Positions 26,090 to 36,336 of a DNA stretch of 64,000 nt are shown here, piece by piece. Position numbers and translations under genes: made by a program. This DNA is from Streptomyces seoulensis (GTDB taxonomy: Bacteria > Actinomycetota > Actinomycetes > Streptomycetales > Streptomycetaceae). Position 1 is the stretch's first letter, and each line of letters begins with the position of its first letter. The notes under the pieces were generated by a model, which saw nothing but the letters and a program-made list of their open reading frames with translations, was not told where the DNA came from and searched no databases. Where the stretch lies: the NCBI RefSeq assembly GCF_022846655.1, contig NZ_AP025667.1, forward strand, positions 5,679,001 to 5,743,000. Direction: 5' to 3'.

Positions 26090-27316
26090 ATGAGCGGCGA
26101 CGCGGTCGCGGGCAGCGCGGGCGTACGGGCGATCAACGCCCTCACCACGAGGTGGGCGCGGACGGTCGCGGCGGACGACGGGACGGTCTTCTCGGCGGCC
26201 GCGGTGTGGCCGTTGCTGGCCTTCCTCGCGGACGGCGCGGGCGGCCAGGCCCGGGCGGAACTGTCGGACGCGCTCGGCGTCCCCGCGGACCTGGCGGCCA
26301 CGGCCGCCCGTCAACTCCTCGCCGAACTGGCCTCGGTGACCGGCCTGGACGCGGCACTCGGCCTCTGGACCCAGCAGTCGCTACGGCTCCGGGACGACTG
26401 GCGGGCCGGGCTGCCCGCCGGCACCCGGGGCACGTTCGGGGACGACCTGCTCACCGCGCAGGAACGCCTCGACGCGTGGGCGGCCGAGCGTACCGGCGGC
26501 ATGGTCGAGCGGATGCCGCTGAAGCTGACGCGGGACGCCCAGGTGGTGCTGGCCAGCGCGCTGTCCCTGCGTACGACGTGGCGCCAGCCGTTCACCGAGA
26601 TCCCGCTGCGCCCGGAGCACGGGCCGTGGCAGGGCCGTACCCTGCTCGGCCTCTTCCGCAGGTCGGTACGGCCGGACCGGGTGGGCGTCGCGGCGACACC
26701 GGACGGCCATGTCACCTCCCTGACGATCCCCGGGGACAACGGCATCGACATCCACCTGGTGCTCGGCCAGGAGGGCATGACACCGGGTCAGGTCATCACG
26801 GCCGGGGTGGGCCTGGTGGAGCGCACGATCCCGGTCACCGAGGGCGGCCGCCTGCCCCTGGGCCACGTGGGTCCAGGCCTGTACGTGGAGCAGCGCCCGT
26901 CCGCGACGCCGGAGCCGATAGCCCTGGACGTCCGCACGGTGGCGTACGAGGTGCGCGCCGACCACGACCTCCTGGCCGACCCGGCCCTCTTCGGCCTTGC
27001 CACGGCCCAGTACACCCCCGGCGCCCACTTCCCCGGCATCACGGACACGCCCCTGGCGATCGGCGCGGCCCGCCAGTCGGCGGTGGCCCAGTTCAGCGCG
27101 AAGGGCTTCCGGGCGGGAGCGGTGACGGCGGTCGCGGCGCGCCCGGGAGGCGCCCCGCAGCAGACCCACACCACGACGGTCCTCAGCCTCACCTACGACC
27201 GCCCCTTCGCCTTCCTCACCACCACCCGCTCCCCCCGCCTCCTCCTCACCACCGGCTGGGTCACGAGCCCGACCCCGTACCCGGCGATGCACCTCACACC
27301 CCCGAGGACCTCATGA
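26090..27316 (+). CDS. Serpin-family protein
   Basis: Serine-protease-inhibitor fold protein of 408 residues, close to the serpin norm. The ATG at 26090 is preferred because GGGGGACGGA lies just before it. The serpin hinge and reactive-centre region reads FSAKGFRAGAVTAVAA followed by a Gly/Pro/Gln stretch. The distal signature reads YDRPFAFLTTT. Small residues in the hinge are compatible with an inhibitory serpin. No signal peptide is visible, so it would act inside the cell unless exported another way. It overlaps the next gene by four bases (ATGA), so the two are translationally coupled. Confidence 0.85.
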   Translation: MSGDAVAGSAGVRAINALTTRWARTVAADDGTVFSAAAVWPLLAFLADGAGGQARAELSDALGVPADLAATAARQLLAELASVTGLDAALGLWTQQSLRLRDDWRAGLPAGTRGTFGDDLLTAQERLDAWAAERTGGMVERMPLKLTRDAQVVLASALSLRTTWRQPFTEIPLRPEHGPWQGRTLLGLFRRSVRPDRVGVAATPDGHVTSLTIPGDNGIDIHLVLGQEGMTPGQVITAGVGLVERTIPVTEGGRLPLGHVGPGLYVEQRPSATPEPIALDVRTVAYEVRADHDLLADPALFGLATAQYTPGAHFPGITDTPLAIGAARQSAVAQFSAKGFRAGAVTAVAARPGGAPQQTHTTTVLSLTYDRPFAFLTTTRSPRLLLTTGWVTSPTPYPAMHLTPPRTS

Positions 27317-27627
27317 GCACGCGCCTGATCTCCCTGTACGCGGCTGCACTGGTCGCCCTGAGCATCGCCACAGCCGTCCCCGTGGACGCGGTCAGCCACG
27401 CGGCGCTGACGATGTGGAGCCTGGCGGCCATGCCGTCCTCGGTCCTGATGGCCGTCGCCTGGATGGCGCTTTCCCCGGCGGCCTTCGAACCGGGCCCGAC
27501 CCTCGCCACCCTCCTCACCCTGACCCTCCACCTGACGGCGAGCGCCCTCAACGTCGCGGGGCTGGTGGGCCTGAGGAAGGCGGGCGTGAAGTGCCGCGTC
27601 CTGTCGGCGCGGGCGTTCCGCACATGA
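27313..27627 (+). CDS. Small integral membrane protein coupled to serpin gene
   Basis: 104 residues with about three hydrophobic segments (ISLYAAALVALSIATAV, ALTMWSLAAMPSSVLMAVAW, TLATLLTLTLHLTASALNVA) and a basic C terminus. Its ATG overlaps the TGA of the serpin gene. The family is unassigned, though small membrane proteins of this shape recur in Streptomyces. Its coupling suggests a role connected with the serpin. Confidence 0.7.
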   Translation: MSTRLISLYAAALVALSIATAVPVDAVSHAALTMWSLAAMPSSVLMAVAWMALSPAAFEPGPTLATLLTLTLHLTASALNVAGLVGLRKAGVKCRVLSARAFRT

Positions 27628-27740
27628 CGGCATGACGGCCTCGCGGTCCACCTTTCACCAGTAGGTACGCGTGACCTGCTCAGGCCGCCGTCCTTGCCGC
27701 TGCCGTCCCTGGAGGATGACGGACGCGGCGAGAGCCGACA

Positions 27741-28580
27741 TCACGAGCCACCGTCCTCAAGGGACTCAAGGAACTCGCGGGCGCCACGGAGCCTCGTGCT
27801 CAGTCGTCGCTGGGTGGCGCGGCTGTCGAGGCGCACGTCGAGAGGACCCGGTACCCGCGTGTCCGCCCGGCGGCCGGCCGGCAGGCGGGACACGTCGAGG
27901 CCGTCGCGCCGGGCGATGCGTACGCCGAGGTCGTAGCGGCTGAGGGCGTCGGGGCCCGCGAGGTGGAAGAGTCCGGCCGCGTCGGAGCGGGTGAGTTCCC
28001 ACAGGGCGGCGGCCAGGTCCGCGACGTGCACGGGGCAGCGGACGTCGTCGGTGAAGAGAACGCCTTGCCGTGTTCCGGCGATCAGCGCGTGCGCGAGGCG
28101 TTCGTGGTCGGAGCGGCCGCGGCCGACGATCAGTGAGGTGCGGGCGACGGCCGCGTCCGGACACAGGAGCCGCACGGCCGTCTCGGCGGCGGCCTTCGCC
28201 GCACCGTAGGGCGTGATCGGGTCGGGGTCGCAGGTCTCGTCGTAGTGGACCCGGCTGCCCGAGAAGACAGCGTCGCTGGACACGTGCACCAGGCGGATCC
28301 CGAGCTTCGCGGTGGCCATGGCGATGTGGACGGACCCGTCCGCGGTGACCTTCCAGTCCGCCCCGCCGCTGGTCACGTCCACCACCGCACGCGGCGCGAC
28401 CGCCTTCAGCAGCGCCTCGACCCGGGCGGGATCACGGACGTCGAGCCGATGCCAGGCGGCGAGCGCGGGCTCGCCGGGACGGGAGTGGAACGTCGCGGCC
28501 GCGTCCCACCCCTCAGCACGCGCCTGGCGCAGCAGCTCCGTCCCCAGGAAACCGCTGCCCCCGATGATCAGCACCGTCAT
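27741..28580 (-). CDS. RmlD-like NAD(P)-dependent sugar-nucleotide reductase/epimerase
   Basis: Extended short-chain dehydrogenase of 279 residues. The nucleotide-binding motif is IIGGSGFLGTELL at the N terminus. The serine and YxxxK pair appear as VHVSSDAVFSG and YGAAK. The closest broad match is dTDP-4-dehydrorhamnose reductase (RmlD). It has no sugar-cluster neighbours here, so the substrate is uncertain. It lies next to the left end of the integrated element, so it is probably the core gene that originally followed ychF. Confidence 0.82.
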   Translation of the reverse strand: MTVLIIGGSGFLGTELLRQARAEGWDAAATFHSRPGEPALAAWHRLDVRDPARVEALLKAVAPRAVVDVTSGGADWKVTADGSVHIAMATAKLGIRLVHVSSDAVFSGSRVHYDETCDPDPITPYGAAKAAAETAVRLLCPDAAVARTSLIVGRGRSDHERLAHALIAGTRQGVLFTDDVRCPVHVADLAAALWELTRSDAAGLFHLAGPDALSRYDLGVRIARRDGLDVSRLPAGRRADTRVPGPLDVRLDSRATQRRLSTRLRGAREFLESLEDGGS

Positions 28581-28639
28581 GTACCGACACGCTAGGGGCC
28601 GTCGCCCTGCCCTGGCAGCGAATCGAGGGAAGGAACAGC

Positions 28640-28669
28640 AAAAGGGCCCGACTCCGGAGAATCGGGCCC
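28640..28669 (-). terminator. Displaced ychF-type terminator outside the left element end
   Basis: GGGCCCGA (28644-28651) pairs with TCGGGCCC (28662-28669) around a loop containing CTCCGGAG. On the minus strand TTTT follows (28643-28640). It sits 26 bases beyond the duplicated ychF tail at 28695-28722, just as another terminator follows the real ychF end at 35055. Confidence 0.75.
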
Positions 28670-28694
28670 CTTCTCACCTACGAGCTTGCCGGAG

Positions 28695-28722
28695 CAGCAC
28701 CGGCTAGACGTTGAAGCGGAAC
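28695..28722 (-). repeat. Left att-like repeat: duplicate of ychF 3' end
   Basis: 28 bases matching 35046-35073 at 26 positions. Read on the minus strand it encodes FRFNV then TAG, exactly as the end of ychF does. Both differences (CGC for CGG, GTC for GTG) are at third codon positions, so the copy still looks like coding sequence. Expected for an attachment site formed inside a conserved gene end. Confidence 0.75.
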
Positions 28723-28774
28723 CTATAGCGCGGAGCTCCCACCTGCGGAAACGCGGGTTCTCCAGTGGGCGTCC

Positions 28775-28794
28775 CAGCACCATCCCAGCACGGG
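28775..28794 (+). repeat. Arm-type repeat, left copy
   Basis: CAGCACCA-TCC-CAGCACGGG, identical outside the middle three bases to two copies at the right end of the element, in the same orientation. It lies 52 bases inside the left att-like repeat. A further CCCAGCACC lies at 28803-28811. Confidence 0.65.
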
Positions 28795-28869
28795 CGTTCT
28801 ATCCCAGCACCGTGCATCTGGACGGCTCTCGCCACTCTCACCCACCTTGCATGTCGGCGCTCCGGCTCG

Positions 28870-29070
28870 TCTCCATGGACAGGGGGACATCGCGTGCGTG
28901 GATGCAGGCTGCGGCACACTGCAGAACTTCCCGAAAGCGATGACATGTGCGAGTAGCCGACGGCTGTAGACCTCGACCGATCGTTGCCCCAGCCAACCCG
29001 AGACCGCACGGAGATCGACACCCCATTGACCAAGGCTACGGAGGCTAAGAAGTCCCGCATACTGCCGGGC
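28870..29070 (-). pseudogene. Remnant of tyrosine recombinase/integrase C terminus
   Basis: No continuous frame, but two minus-strand frames together read like the end of a Streptomyces integrase. One frame gives MRDFLASVALVNGV and later YSHMSSLSGSSAVCRSLH. The other gives VDLRAVSGWLGQRSVEV and LLAHVIA. These correspond to the LRHxYASxAL, WLGHxSxxVT and Y-x-H-V-I blocks. The catalytic histidine and tyrosine environment is disrupted by shifts. Similar debris may extend to about 29300. Its place beside the att-like repeat is where an integrase gene is expected. Confidence 0.6.
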
Positions 29071-29454
29071 GGGCACTTGACGGTGCTGTCCACTCCCACC
29101 AGGCTGACCGACCGCCATGCCAACCTCCATGGCGCGATCCCAAAGGCGCCCAGTGGGGTACTGCGCCAAACTTGCAGCCCGCTCGCTGGCCGTGGCGGAG
29201 AACGCGATGATCGACTGTACGACTGAGCTTCGGCGATCAACACACCTCACAAAGCGCTGCGTCGCACTTCTGGGCAACAGGGTGCGCCACGCACAGACCT
29301 ACCAGAATGATCACGTCGAACTGCTTCATCATCGGGAGATTCTTGTGGCGTCCGTCGCGCTGGTCCACTGCACTACTCTCATGCTGCAGCCCCTCCCGGA
29401 ACCCCCACCACGCTGGCTTCAGGGAGCAGCTGCCCCAGGCGCTACTAGGACTAA

Positions 29455-29718
29455 TGCTCTTCCTTCGGCGGCAGTACGACCGAGGCGGTATGGGGAAGGT
29501 TCGACCCGCGGATCTTCCTGCGGGACTCCCCGCCGGCCACGAGAGTCCAGGCGGCGTTCCGCTCCGCCTACGGCCTGACCAAGGTCGGCGCAGTCGCCGT
29601 CGGTACGGACGACGTCGACCACCTGCGGGAGCTGGTCGGCGCCCTGGCGTATGAGGTCGACGACCAGGTGGTCCGGGAGTACCGACAGCTCCTCCTGGCC
29701 TGCCGTCAGCCCGCCTGA
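29455..29718 (+). pseudogene. C-terminal gene fragment, possibly an oxidoreductase
   Basis: A + strand frame with no usable start (stop at 29452) has clear coding character: RFDPRIFLRDSPPATR, then KVGAVAVGTDDVDHLRELVG, ending at TGA 29716-29718. The VGTDDVDHLRELV portion resembles the C-terminal end of aldo/keto reductases, a weak memory-based match. It collides tail-to-tail with the phosphotransferase pseudogene, overlapping it by 13 bases. Likely a truncated leftover. Confidence 0.5.
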
Positions 29719-30508
29719 AGTTCCTTCGCCACTCGCTCCGCCGTCTCCCGGGCGGCCCCCAGTCGGGGGTCGTCCGGGTCGGCGTAGGGGCCGAGGATCT
29801 TCGCGGCGACGAACAACGTCATCATCCTGCCGTCCCGGCTCTCCAGATCGTCACGCCGCTCGCCGCGGACGCGATCGGCCAGAGTCGGGACAGCGAGGGA
29901 GGCACCCCACAGATTCGCCGCGTCCAGGCCGCGCGGGGCCATGCCCCAGTCCTCCCAGTCGAACACACAGAGCGCCGGCGCCGTCACATCCACGTGGGCC
30001 GGACGCCAGTCGGCCACGGCCGTATCGACGCCGGGGAAGACGCTGTGAATCGTCGCCGTGACCAGCTCCTGTGTGAGGGTTTCGGTGTCCGGTGTCGCGA
30101 TCCGGTTCGTGAGCTGCGCGGCGAGGGCGTCCAGGGAGGCATTCAGCGCGACCCACATTCCTCGGTCATCCCCGGGTCCTCCGCCACCACGGCGCTGCCT
30201 ACCGGCGCCCCGGGCAGCAACTCCGTCTCGTCCGCCCGCCACATCACCGGCTCCGTCTCGTCCCGCCACGCGACGCCGGCAAGCCAGGCCGGTTTCGCGA
30301 TCCCGCGCAGGGCCTCGGCGGACGCGGTGCCGTCCCCACCCTGAACCCCGATCCGGTCGAGCCCACGCCGCTCGATACGCACCCACGTATCGCGGTCCGT
30401 ACGCACGCCAATCGAGCGGCGCTTGCGTACGACGGTGTCCCGACTCAGGCGCGTCTGAAGCGACCGCTCCACACGATTGAGAACCTCATCAGCAGGTTCA
30501 ACCCGCAA
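29706..30508 (-). pseudogene. Frameshifted aminoglycoside-phosphotransferase-like gene
   Basis: Two minus-strand frames join to one product. The first (30508 to about 30170) begins RVEPADEVLNRVERSLQTRL and includes IAKPAWLAGVAWRDE. The second (about 30180 to 29706) has MWVALNASLDALAAQLTNR, then ALCVFDWEDWGMAPRGLDAA and a helical end. DWE-DWG after a hydrophobic strand matches the metal-binding end of APH-type kinases. The expected catalytic HGD-x4-N is degraded to VADWRPAH. A frameshift lies near 30170-30180 and no good start codon exists (TTG at 30508 only), so it is dead. Confidence 0.7.
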
Positions 30509-30660
30509 ATCGACGGAACGGGCCGCAGGTACCGAGAGCGTGATACGTGCGACCGTAGCAGCGGGCCATCACGTGCAGGCCCATCTCGGCCAAGTAGCCA
30601 TGCGCCTCGTACGGAGGAATCCAGCCGTCGAACTGGAGTCCTCCGCAGTGATCCGAGCAT

Positions 30661-33138
30661 CTATCCGCGGGCACCCGTGATCGTCAGCAGGGTGTCCCAA
30701 CTGCTCGCCTGACTCAGGTGGTCCTCAGTGGCGAACAGGTGCTTCCACGCACCGAAGTCTCCACGATCGGTCACCTCCTTGGCCCAAGCCAATGCGGCGA
30801 CCTTCTTCGCAACGACCGACTCACTGGACGCCTCCGCGTTGGACTTGCCCTCGACGAGCCAGTGCACACCGTCCGTGTCTATGGCGATGAAGTCCGGGAA
30901 GTACCGGGAGCCGTTGTCGAGTTGGATGTACGTTCCGCTCTGCGACTCAAGCCGAAGCCACCAGTCGACCTTAGGACTGACATCCATCAGCCTCGCCAGC
31001 TTGACTTCGGTAGACAGGGCATCGAAGTGAACAACAGGAAGAATCGAGCTGCCCCAGCCCGTGTACCCCATGCCGCGGATTACCTTGTCGGTCATCTGCA
31101 TCTGAGGCATCGTCTGTCCGGGCCACGGCCGGGCAGGCGGCGGGACCGTCACCTTCACGATCTCGTGTTCGACTACCGCAAGTTTCTGCTTGAAACTGGA
31201 GACCACAAGCCTCTCCAGCTGCGTCAACGCAAGCTCCGCCCGAGCTTCCTCCCAGGGCGTGCTGTCCTCCGCGTCAACTTCGATCGCCGCTCCGAGGAAG
31301 GTATGCACGATCTCCTGCGCGGCCTCCACCTCGTCAGCCGTGAGCTTCAACTGCGGCAGATTGAGGATCTTCTCTTCGAGGTCTTCCCTGACCTTCGAGA
31401 TCGGCCAGCTGCGCTGAGTCGCGACGGCGGACTTCTGGTCCTCCGCCTGCACCGTTACGGTTCCGTCCAGTCCACGCGAGGCGTTCAGTGCCTTGCGCTT
31501 CAGCTCCACCTCAATTTCGTGCTTGAACTGCTTCCCCTTCTCCGCGACGGCCTCGGTGCTGACGAAGGACAAGCTGTAGGTGTCCGGCTTCTCCAACAGG
31601 CGCTTGCTGGGGAACTTGATGGCCGGCGCCCCATCAGCAGGCTTCATAACCTGCTGGATCTCCTTCTTCTCCACCCCCGCTTCGGCAAGCCGGTGTTCCA
31701 TGTCGGCCAGACCGAGATAGACAGCCTCGGACGTCTCAGTGCCGAACCCGCCGTCCCTGACAGGTGCCTCGGCGGTGAACGCCAACATCCCTTGCGTCTG
31801 GGATTCGTGGTAGGCGGGCAGAGGGCTTGCGCCACCAGACTTGGCCGCGGCACTCGCTCCAGCTCCTGGCGTGCCGCCGTTCTCCGACCGCTGCGGAAGA
31901 GTGTGTTCGAGGAGGGCTTCCTTCGAGTCCAGAAGCTTCCGGTATGACTCATGAGCAATGATGTCGACGCAGTCGACCATCGAGAACCCGACTCGTTCAC
32001 CGTAGGGAAGGCGCAGGCCGCGGCCGAGGATCTGCTCGGTGAGGGTCTGAGAGGCGAGAGCACGCCGCGCAACAATCACGCTGATGTTTTTGACATCCCA
32101 TCCCTCCTTCAACATGTCGACGGAGACCACGGCCCGCACCGGGGAGTCCGGCTCCTCGATGCCGGCGAGAGCTTCGAGCGCGTCGTCCTTGCTGCCGGAG
32201 GTGATCTGCAACACCGCGCCCGGTTCGTCGATGAATCCTGGGCCAGCCAAGATCGAGGCGCTCTCGGTGGCTTCCTCAATGCTCTGACAGACCACGAAGA
32301 GGACGGGATTGACCATGGGCCGCCCATTCCTCTCAGCCCACTCCCGGGTGGTCTCCTCCTTCACCTTGCGCAGATGGCAGGCGTCAGCCAGTTGAGTACG
32401 AACGTCGTTGTGCCCGTCTTCGCGGTAGACGATGACAGGAATCTTGACGAGCTGGTCTGCGATGGCCTCGGCAAGGGAGTACTGGAAGACGATCCTGCCG
32501 GGCACCTTGCGGTCAGTCTCGTCAGGGGTTGCCGTCAAGCCCACTAGCGCACGGGGCTGAAGATCCCGGACCGCCTCATGGAACTTCCTCGCGTCACTCC
32601 GGTACACGTGATGCTCATCGGCGATGACGACCAAGTCATCTACCGTCCGCAAGTGGTCGTACAGAGCCGTCCCGATGAACTCATCGGTGATGTACGTGCT
32701 GCGCGAGGTCTTCACAGTCGGCTTGGTCAGCAGCTGGACGTTGAAGATGAAGACCTTCAACGCGTCTGGGTCGTGCAGCGCATCGCCGACGCGGCCACCC
32801 GCATAGTTCTCCGGTGTGATGACGATCGGCTCGTAGTTGGCGCCCGGAACGAACTTCGGGTGGCCGGGTGTGAAGTTGGCGAGCGTCTTCCTCTGGATGG
32901 TCCGGCCAGGAGTAACGATCAGGATGTTGCGAACACCCTGTTCGGCGAGGTAGTCGATCAGGCCCCGGCAGATGTACGTCTTACCCACACCGGTTGCCAA
33001 GTCACAGACGACTTCCCGCCCGTCCCCCGACTGGATCTCCTCAACGACCTTGGCCACGGCGCGACGGTTAGGGTCCCGGAGCTCCATGCGAGTAGCCAGG
33101 TCCTCGATCGCTGCCTGGTCGTATGTGATCCAGCTCAA
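30661..33138 (-). CDS. Type III restriction enzyme, Res subunit (DEAD/DEAH helicase-nuclease)
   Basis: ATP-dependent restriction subunit of 825 residues, somewhat shorter than typical Res. Motif I is ATGVGKTY (near residue 49), motif [10 protein letters not shown], and motif [14 protein letters not shown], so it is a superfamily 2 helicase. Near the C terminus [19 protein letters not shown] has the PD-(D/E)xK nuclease pattern (D...ExK). It starts at TTG 33138 within the TGA of the methyltransferase gene (TTGA overlap), so translation is coupled. With its partner Mod it would cut unmethylated DNA between head-to-head sites. The recognition sequence is unknown. Confidence 0.87.
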   Translation of the reverse strand: MSWITYDQAAIEDLATRMELRDPNRRAVAKVVEEIQSGDGREVVCDLATGVGKTYICRGLIDYLAEQGVRNILIVTPGRTIQRKTLANFTPGHPKFVPGANYEPIVITPENYAGGRVGDALHDPDALKVFIFNVQLLTKPTVKTSRSTYITDEFIGTALYDHLRTVDDLVVIADEHHVYRSDARKFHEAVRDLQPRALVGLTATPDETDRKVPGRIVFQYSLAEAIADQLVKIPVIVYREDGHNDVRTQLADACHLRKVKEETTREWAERNGRPMVNPVLFVVCQSIEEATESASILAGPGFIDEPGAVLQITSGSKDDALEALAGIEEPDSPVRAVVSVDMLKEGWDVKNISVIVARRALASQTLTEQILGRGLRLPYGERVGFSMVDCVDIIAHESYRKLLDSKEALLEHTLPQRSENGGTPGAGASAAAKSGGASPLPAYHESQTQGMLAFTAEAPVRDGGFGTETSEAVYLGLADMEHRLAEAGVEKKEIQQVMKPADGAPAIKFPSKRLLEKPDTYSLSFVSTEAVAEKGKQFKHEIEVELKRKALNASRGLDGTVTVQAEDQKSAVATQRSWPISKVREDLEEKILNLPQLKLTADEVEAAQEIVHTFLGAAIEVDAEDSTPWEEARAELALTQLERLVVSSFKQKLAVVEHEIVKVTVPPPARPWPGQTMPQMQMTDKVIRGMGYTGWGSSILPVVHFDALSTEVKLARLMDVSPKVDWWLRLESQSGTYIQLDNGSRYFPDFIAIDTDGVHWLVEGKSNAEASSESVVAKKVAALAWAKEVTDRGDFGAWKHLFATEDHLSQASSWDTLLTITGARG

Positions 33139-34748
33139 CGCAGCACACGTCCCTTCATGTCCAACAGATCCTGAGGAGCCTTCTTAATACGCGAGCCGGG
33201 GCTGAGATTCTCCAGAAGGCTTGCTGCCTCGCGCAGGTAACTCTTTGCCACGATGAGAACCCTCTCGTCCTCGCCCAAGGCCTCAACAATCGACTGAACT
33301 GTGCTCTCGGAAACGAGCCCATCGACAACCGCCAAACGCTGTCGCCCCTTGCGACCGACGAACGGCGGCTCGGCCCCGGGCTCCAACTCGAAGCCAGGAA
33401 GCTGCGCACAGGCGGCTTCAGCGAACGCGTCGCCGATCACCCACGAAGCGAGGAGAACCCGGTGGCCCAGGCACTCATACATAGACGGCGCGACTTCCAG
33501 ATGCCGGAAACCTCCGCCCTTCTCCCAGCCCGCCGATCCAGAGATGCCCCCCGGATCCTCACCGTTGACGATCTTTTCCAGGCGCGGGCGAATGAACGAC
33601 TTAACACTCTCCAGTTCACGTTCAACTGTCACCCAGCGCCGACCCATCTTGTGCGCCACAGCAGCTGTCGTGCCGGATCCAGCAAAGCAATCGAGAACGA
33701 TATCGCCAGGGTTAGATGAAATGGTGATGATCCGTTGCAGCAATCGCTCCGGCTTGGGGGTGCTGAAAGTGGCGGTTCGGCCGAACAATGCAGCACTCTC
33801 CTTGGCCGCCTCTTCCGTATGACCGGTTTCTTGATGAGGCCACCAAGTGTTTGGGACAATCCCCGGCGCTTCGGAAAGAAACTGCTTTACCCGAGGCACA
33901 CCGAGCCCGTTGGATCCGAAATAGATCCGATCATCCTCCAACAGTTTATCGAAGGCTTCGCGAGTCGTTCTCCAACAGCGCCCACTCGGCGGAAGATGCA
34001 CCTTACCCGAGGGCGCCATGATCTCGTACGTGAGATTTGGTCGAAGATTGGGCGCACTGAAAGAGATGGAGCGCCATGGCCCTCGCGGGTCTTCATCGGG
34101 ATTGACGTAGTCGCTTGCCTGCTCAGGCACCAGCGGCAGCTTGTTACGCACCGTCCGGAATTTGGCAGAATTCTTCGCATACACCAAGATGTAGTCATGA
34201 GACGTAGAGAAAGTCGCATCATTCGATCGAGAATGACGTCGCTGCCACAAAATCGTGGACATGAAGTTGGCCCTGCCGAAGATCTCGTCCAGTAGCACTT
34301 TACAGTAGGCCATCTCCGTGTCGTCGAGTTCCAGCCACAGGCTTCCTTCGTCCGACAGCAATTCGCGAATCAGCAACAGCCGGTCGCGCATCATGGTGAG
34401 CCAGATCGAATGCTCAAGTCCATCATCGTAGTGCTCGAAGGCCAGCCCCGTATTGAACGGCGGGTCGATGTATACGAGCTTGACCTTGCCTCGGTACTTG
34501 TCCGCGAACTCGGGAAGCCTCGCCAGCGCCCTCAGCGCGTCTCCACTATCCCCCGCGATCAGCAGATTTTCCTCAGCTCGCTTGAGGTCGTCATGTACCT
34601 CTCCAACAGTCGCAACATCCCGGAGGAGACGCGTCTCGGTCACCCGGAAGTCGTCCCGGTCGACCCACGCGTAGCCGCCGTCCTGGGTGCTGATGAGCGA
34701 CCTGTCCTTGTTGATCCAAGACAGACTGAGACGCCCCGAGGTGCCCAT
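33135..34748 (-). CDS. Type III DNA N6-adenine methyltransferase, Mod subunit
   Basis: Site-specific DNA methyltransferase of 537 residues. The ATG at 34748 is preceded by GGAGGAAAGAC, which overrides the longer frame. The catalytic motif DPPFNTG (near residue 100) comes before the SAM-binding motif DCFAGSGTT (near residue 360), the beta-class order used by type III Mod proteins. The stretch between them would hold the target-recognition domain. It overlaps the Res gene by four bases. Composition is less GC-rich than the flanking core genes, in keeping with transfer. Confidence 0.88.
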   Translation of the reverse strand: MGTSGRLSLSWINKDRSLISTQDGGYAWVDRDDFRVTETRLLRDVATVGEVHDDLKRAEENLLIAGDSGDALRALARLPEFADKYRGKVKLVYIDPPFNTGLAFEHYDDGLEHSIWLTMMRDRLLLIRELLSDEGSLWLELDDTEMAYCKVLLDEIFGRANFMSTILWQRRHSRSNDATFSTSHDYILVYAKNSAKFRTVRNKLPLVPEQASDYVNPDEDPRGPWRSISFSAPNLRPNLTYEIMAPSGKVHLPPSGRCWRTTREAFDKLLEDDRIYFGSNGLGVPRVKQFLSEAPGIVPNTWWPHQETGHTEEAAKESAALFGRTATFSTPKPERLLQRIITISSNPGDIVLDCFAGSGTTAAVAHKMGRRWVTVERELESVKSFIRPRLEKIVNGEDPGGISGSAGWEKGGGFRHLEVAPSMYECLGHRVLLASWVIGDAFAEAACAQLPGFELEPGAEPPFVGRKGRQRLAVVDGLVSESTVQSIVEALGEDERVLIVAKSYLREAASLLENLSPGSRIKKAPQDLLDMKGRVLR

Positions 34749-34892
34749 GTCTTTCCTCCAACTGTCGTGACTTTTGAAGCGTACCGGCGGGGACCGACAA
34801 CGAGGGCCAGTCGGCGTGCAACCTGCTTCGTCGGCTGCTCGGTTACTGCGGGAGACGCGCCAGCACCTCCGCCTTCGCCGGCAGTCGAGAGT

Positions 34893-34912
34893 CAGCACCA
34901 AACCAGCACGGG
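34893..34912 (+). repeat. Arm-type repeat, right copy 1
   Basis: CAGCACCA-AAC-CAGCACGGG. The same 17 fixed bases as at 34949-34968 and 28775-28794, same orientation. It lies in the 306-base gap (34749-35054) between the mod start and the ychF stop. That gap holds no gene, only these repeats, further CAGCAC units and the ychF terminator. Confidence 0.65.
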
Positions 34913-34948
34913 AGGGGTGCAGAGGGGTGCTGAGCGGTGCCCACAGGT

Positions 34949-34968
34949 CAGCACCAAGTCAGCACGGG
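34949..34968 (+). repeat. Arm-type repeat, right copy 2
   Basis: CAGCACCA-AGT-CAGCACGGG, 77 bases inside the right att-like repeat and 56 bases from the first right copy. Confidence 0.65.
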
Positions 34969-34972
34969 CGTG

Positions 34973-35005
34973 AAAAGGGGGCCTGCCTCCGAAGAGCCAG
35001 ACCCC
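34973..35005 (-). terminator. Intrinsic terminator of ychF
   Basis: On the minus strand a stem with GGGG/CCCC, CTG/CAG and CTC/GAG pairs closes on a TTCG tetraloop and is followed by CTTTT. One internal mismatch and one wobble. It lies 50 bases past the ychF stop, inside the element. Confidence 0.8.
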
Positions 35006-35054
35006 ATTTGGCCTGCGCGTTTGCCAGGTCATGAGTGTCGTGCTACAGCACCGG

Positions 35055-36143
<1,089 letters not shown>

Positions 36144-36336
36144 GTTTGCGACTTCCCGTAGATGAGTGGGCCAGGGGCTGCCAGAGGCCAGGGGACACCG
36201 GCCGATCCACCAGTTTACGGCGTCCGCGCCGGGCAATTAGCGGGAGCGTCCCCCGTCCGGCCGGACTCACCCCGCGGACACGTCTTCGGCGTGTCTGAAG
36301 GGCGATTCGGCACATAAACAGACCTAAGTTGGTCCA

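Noticed and set aside
28704..29243. 180-codon minus-strand ORF next to the left element end
   Set aside because: Not an intact gene. Only pieces of it match integrase blocks, and the rest of the signal is in another frame. Treated as recombinase debris. Its FRFNV end is the displaced ychF tail.
30498..30660. Coding-like minus-strand stretch with GWIPPYEAHGYLAEMG just after the Res gene
   Set aside because: Short, without a clear start or family, and overlapping the 5' part of the phosphotransferase remnant in another frame. Could be debris but is too weak to call.
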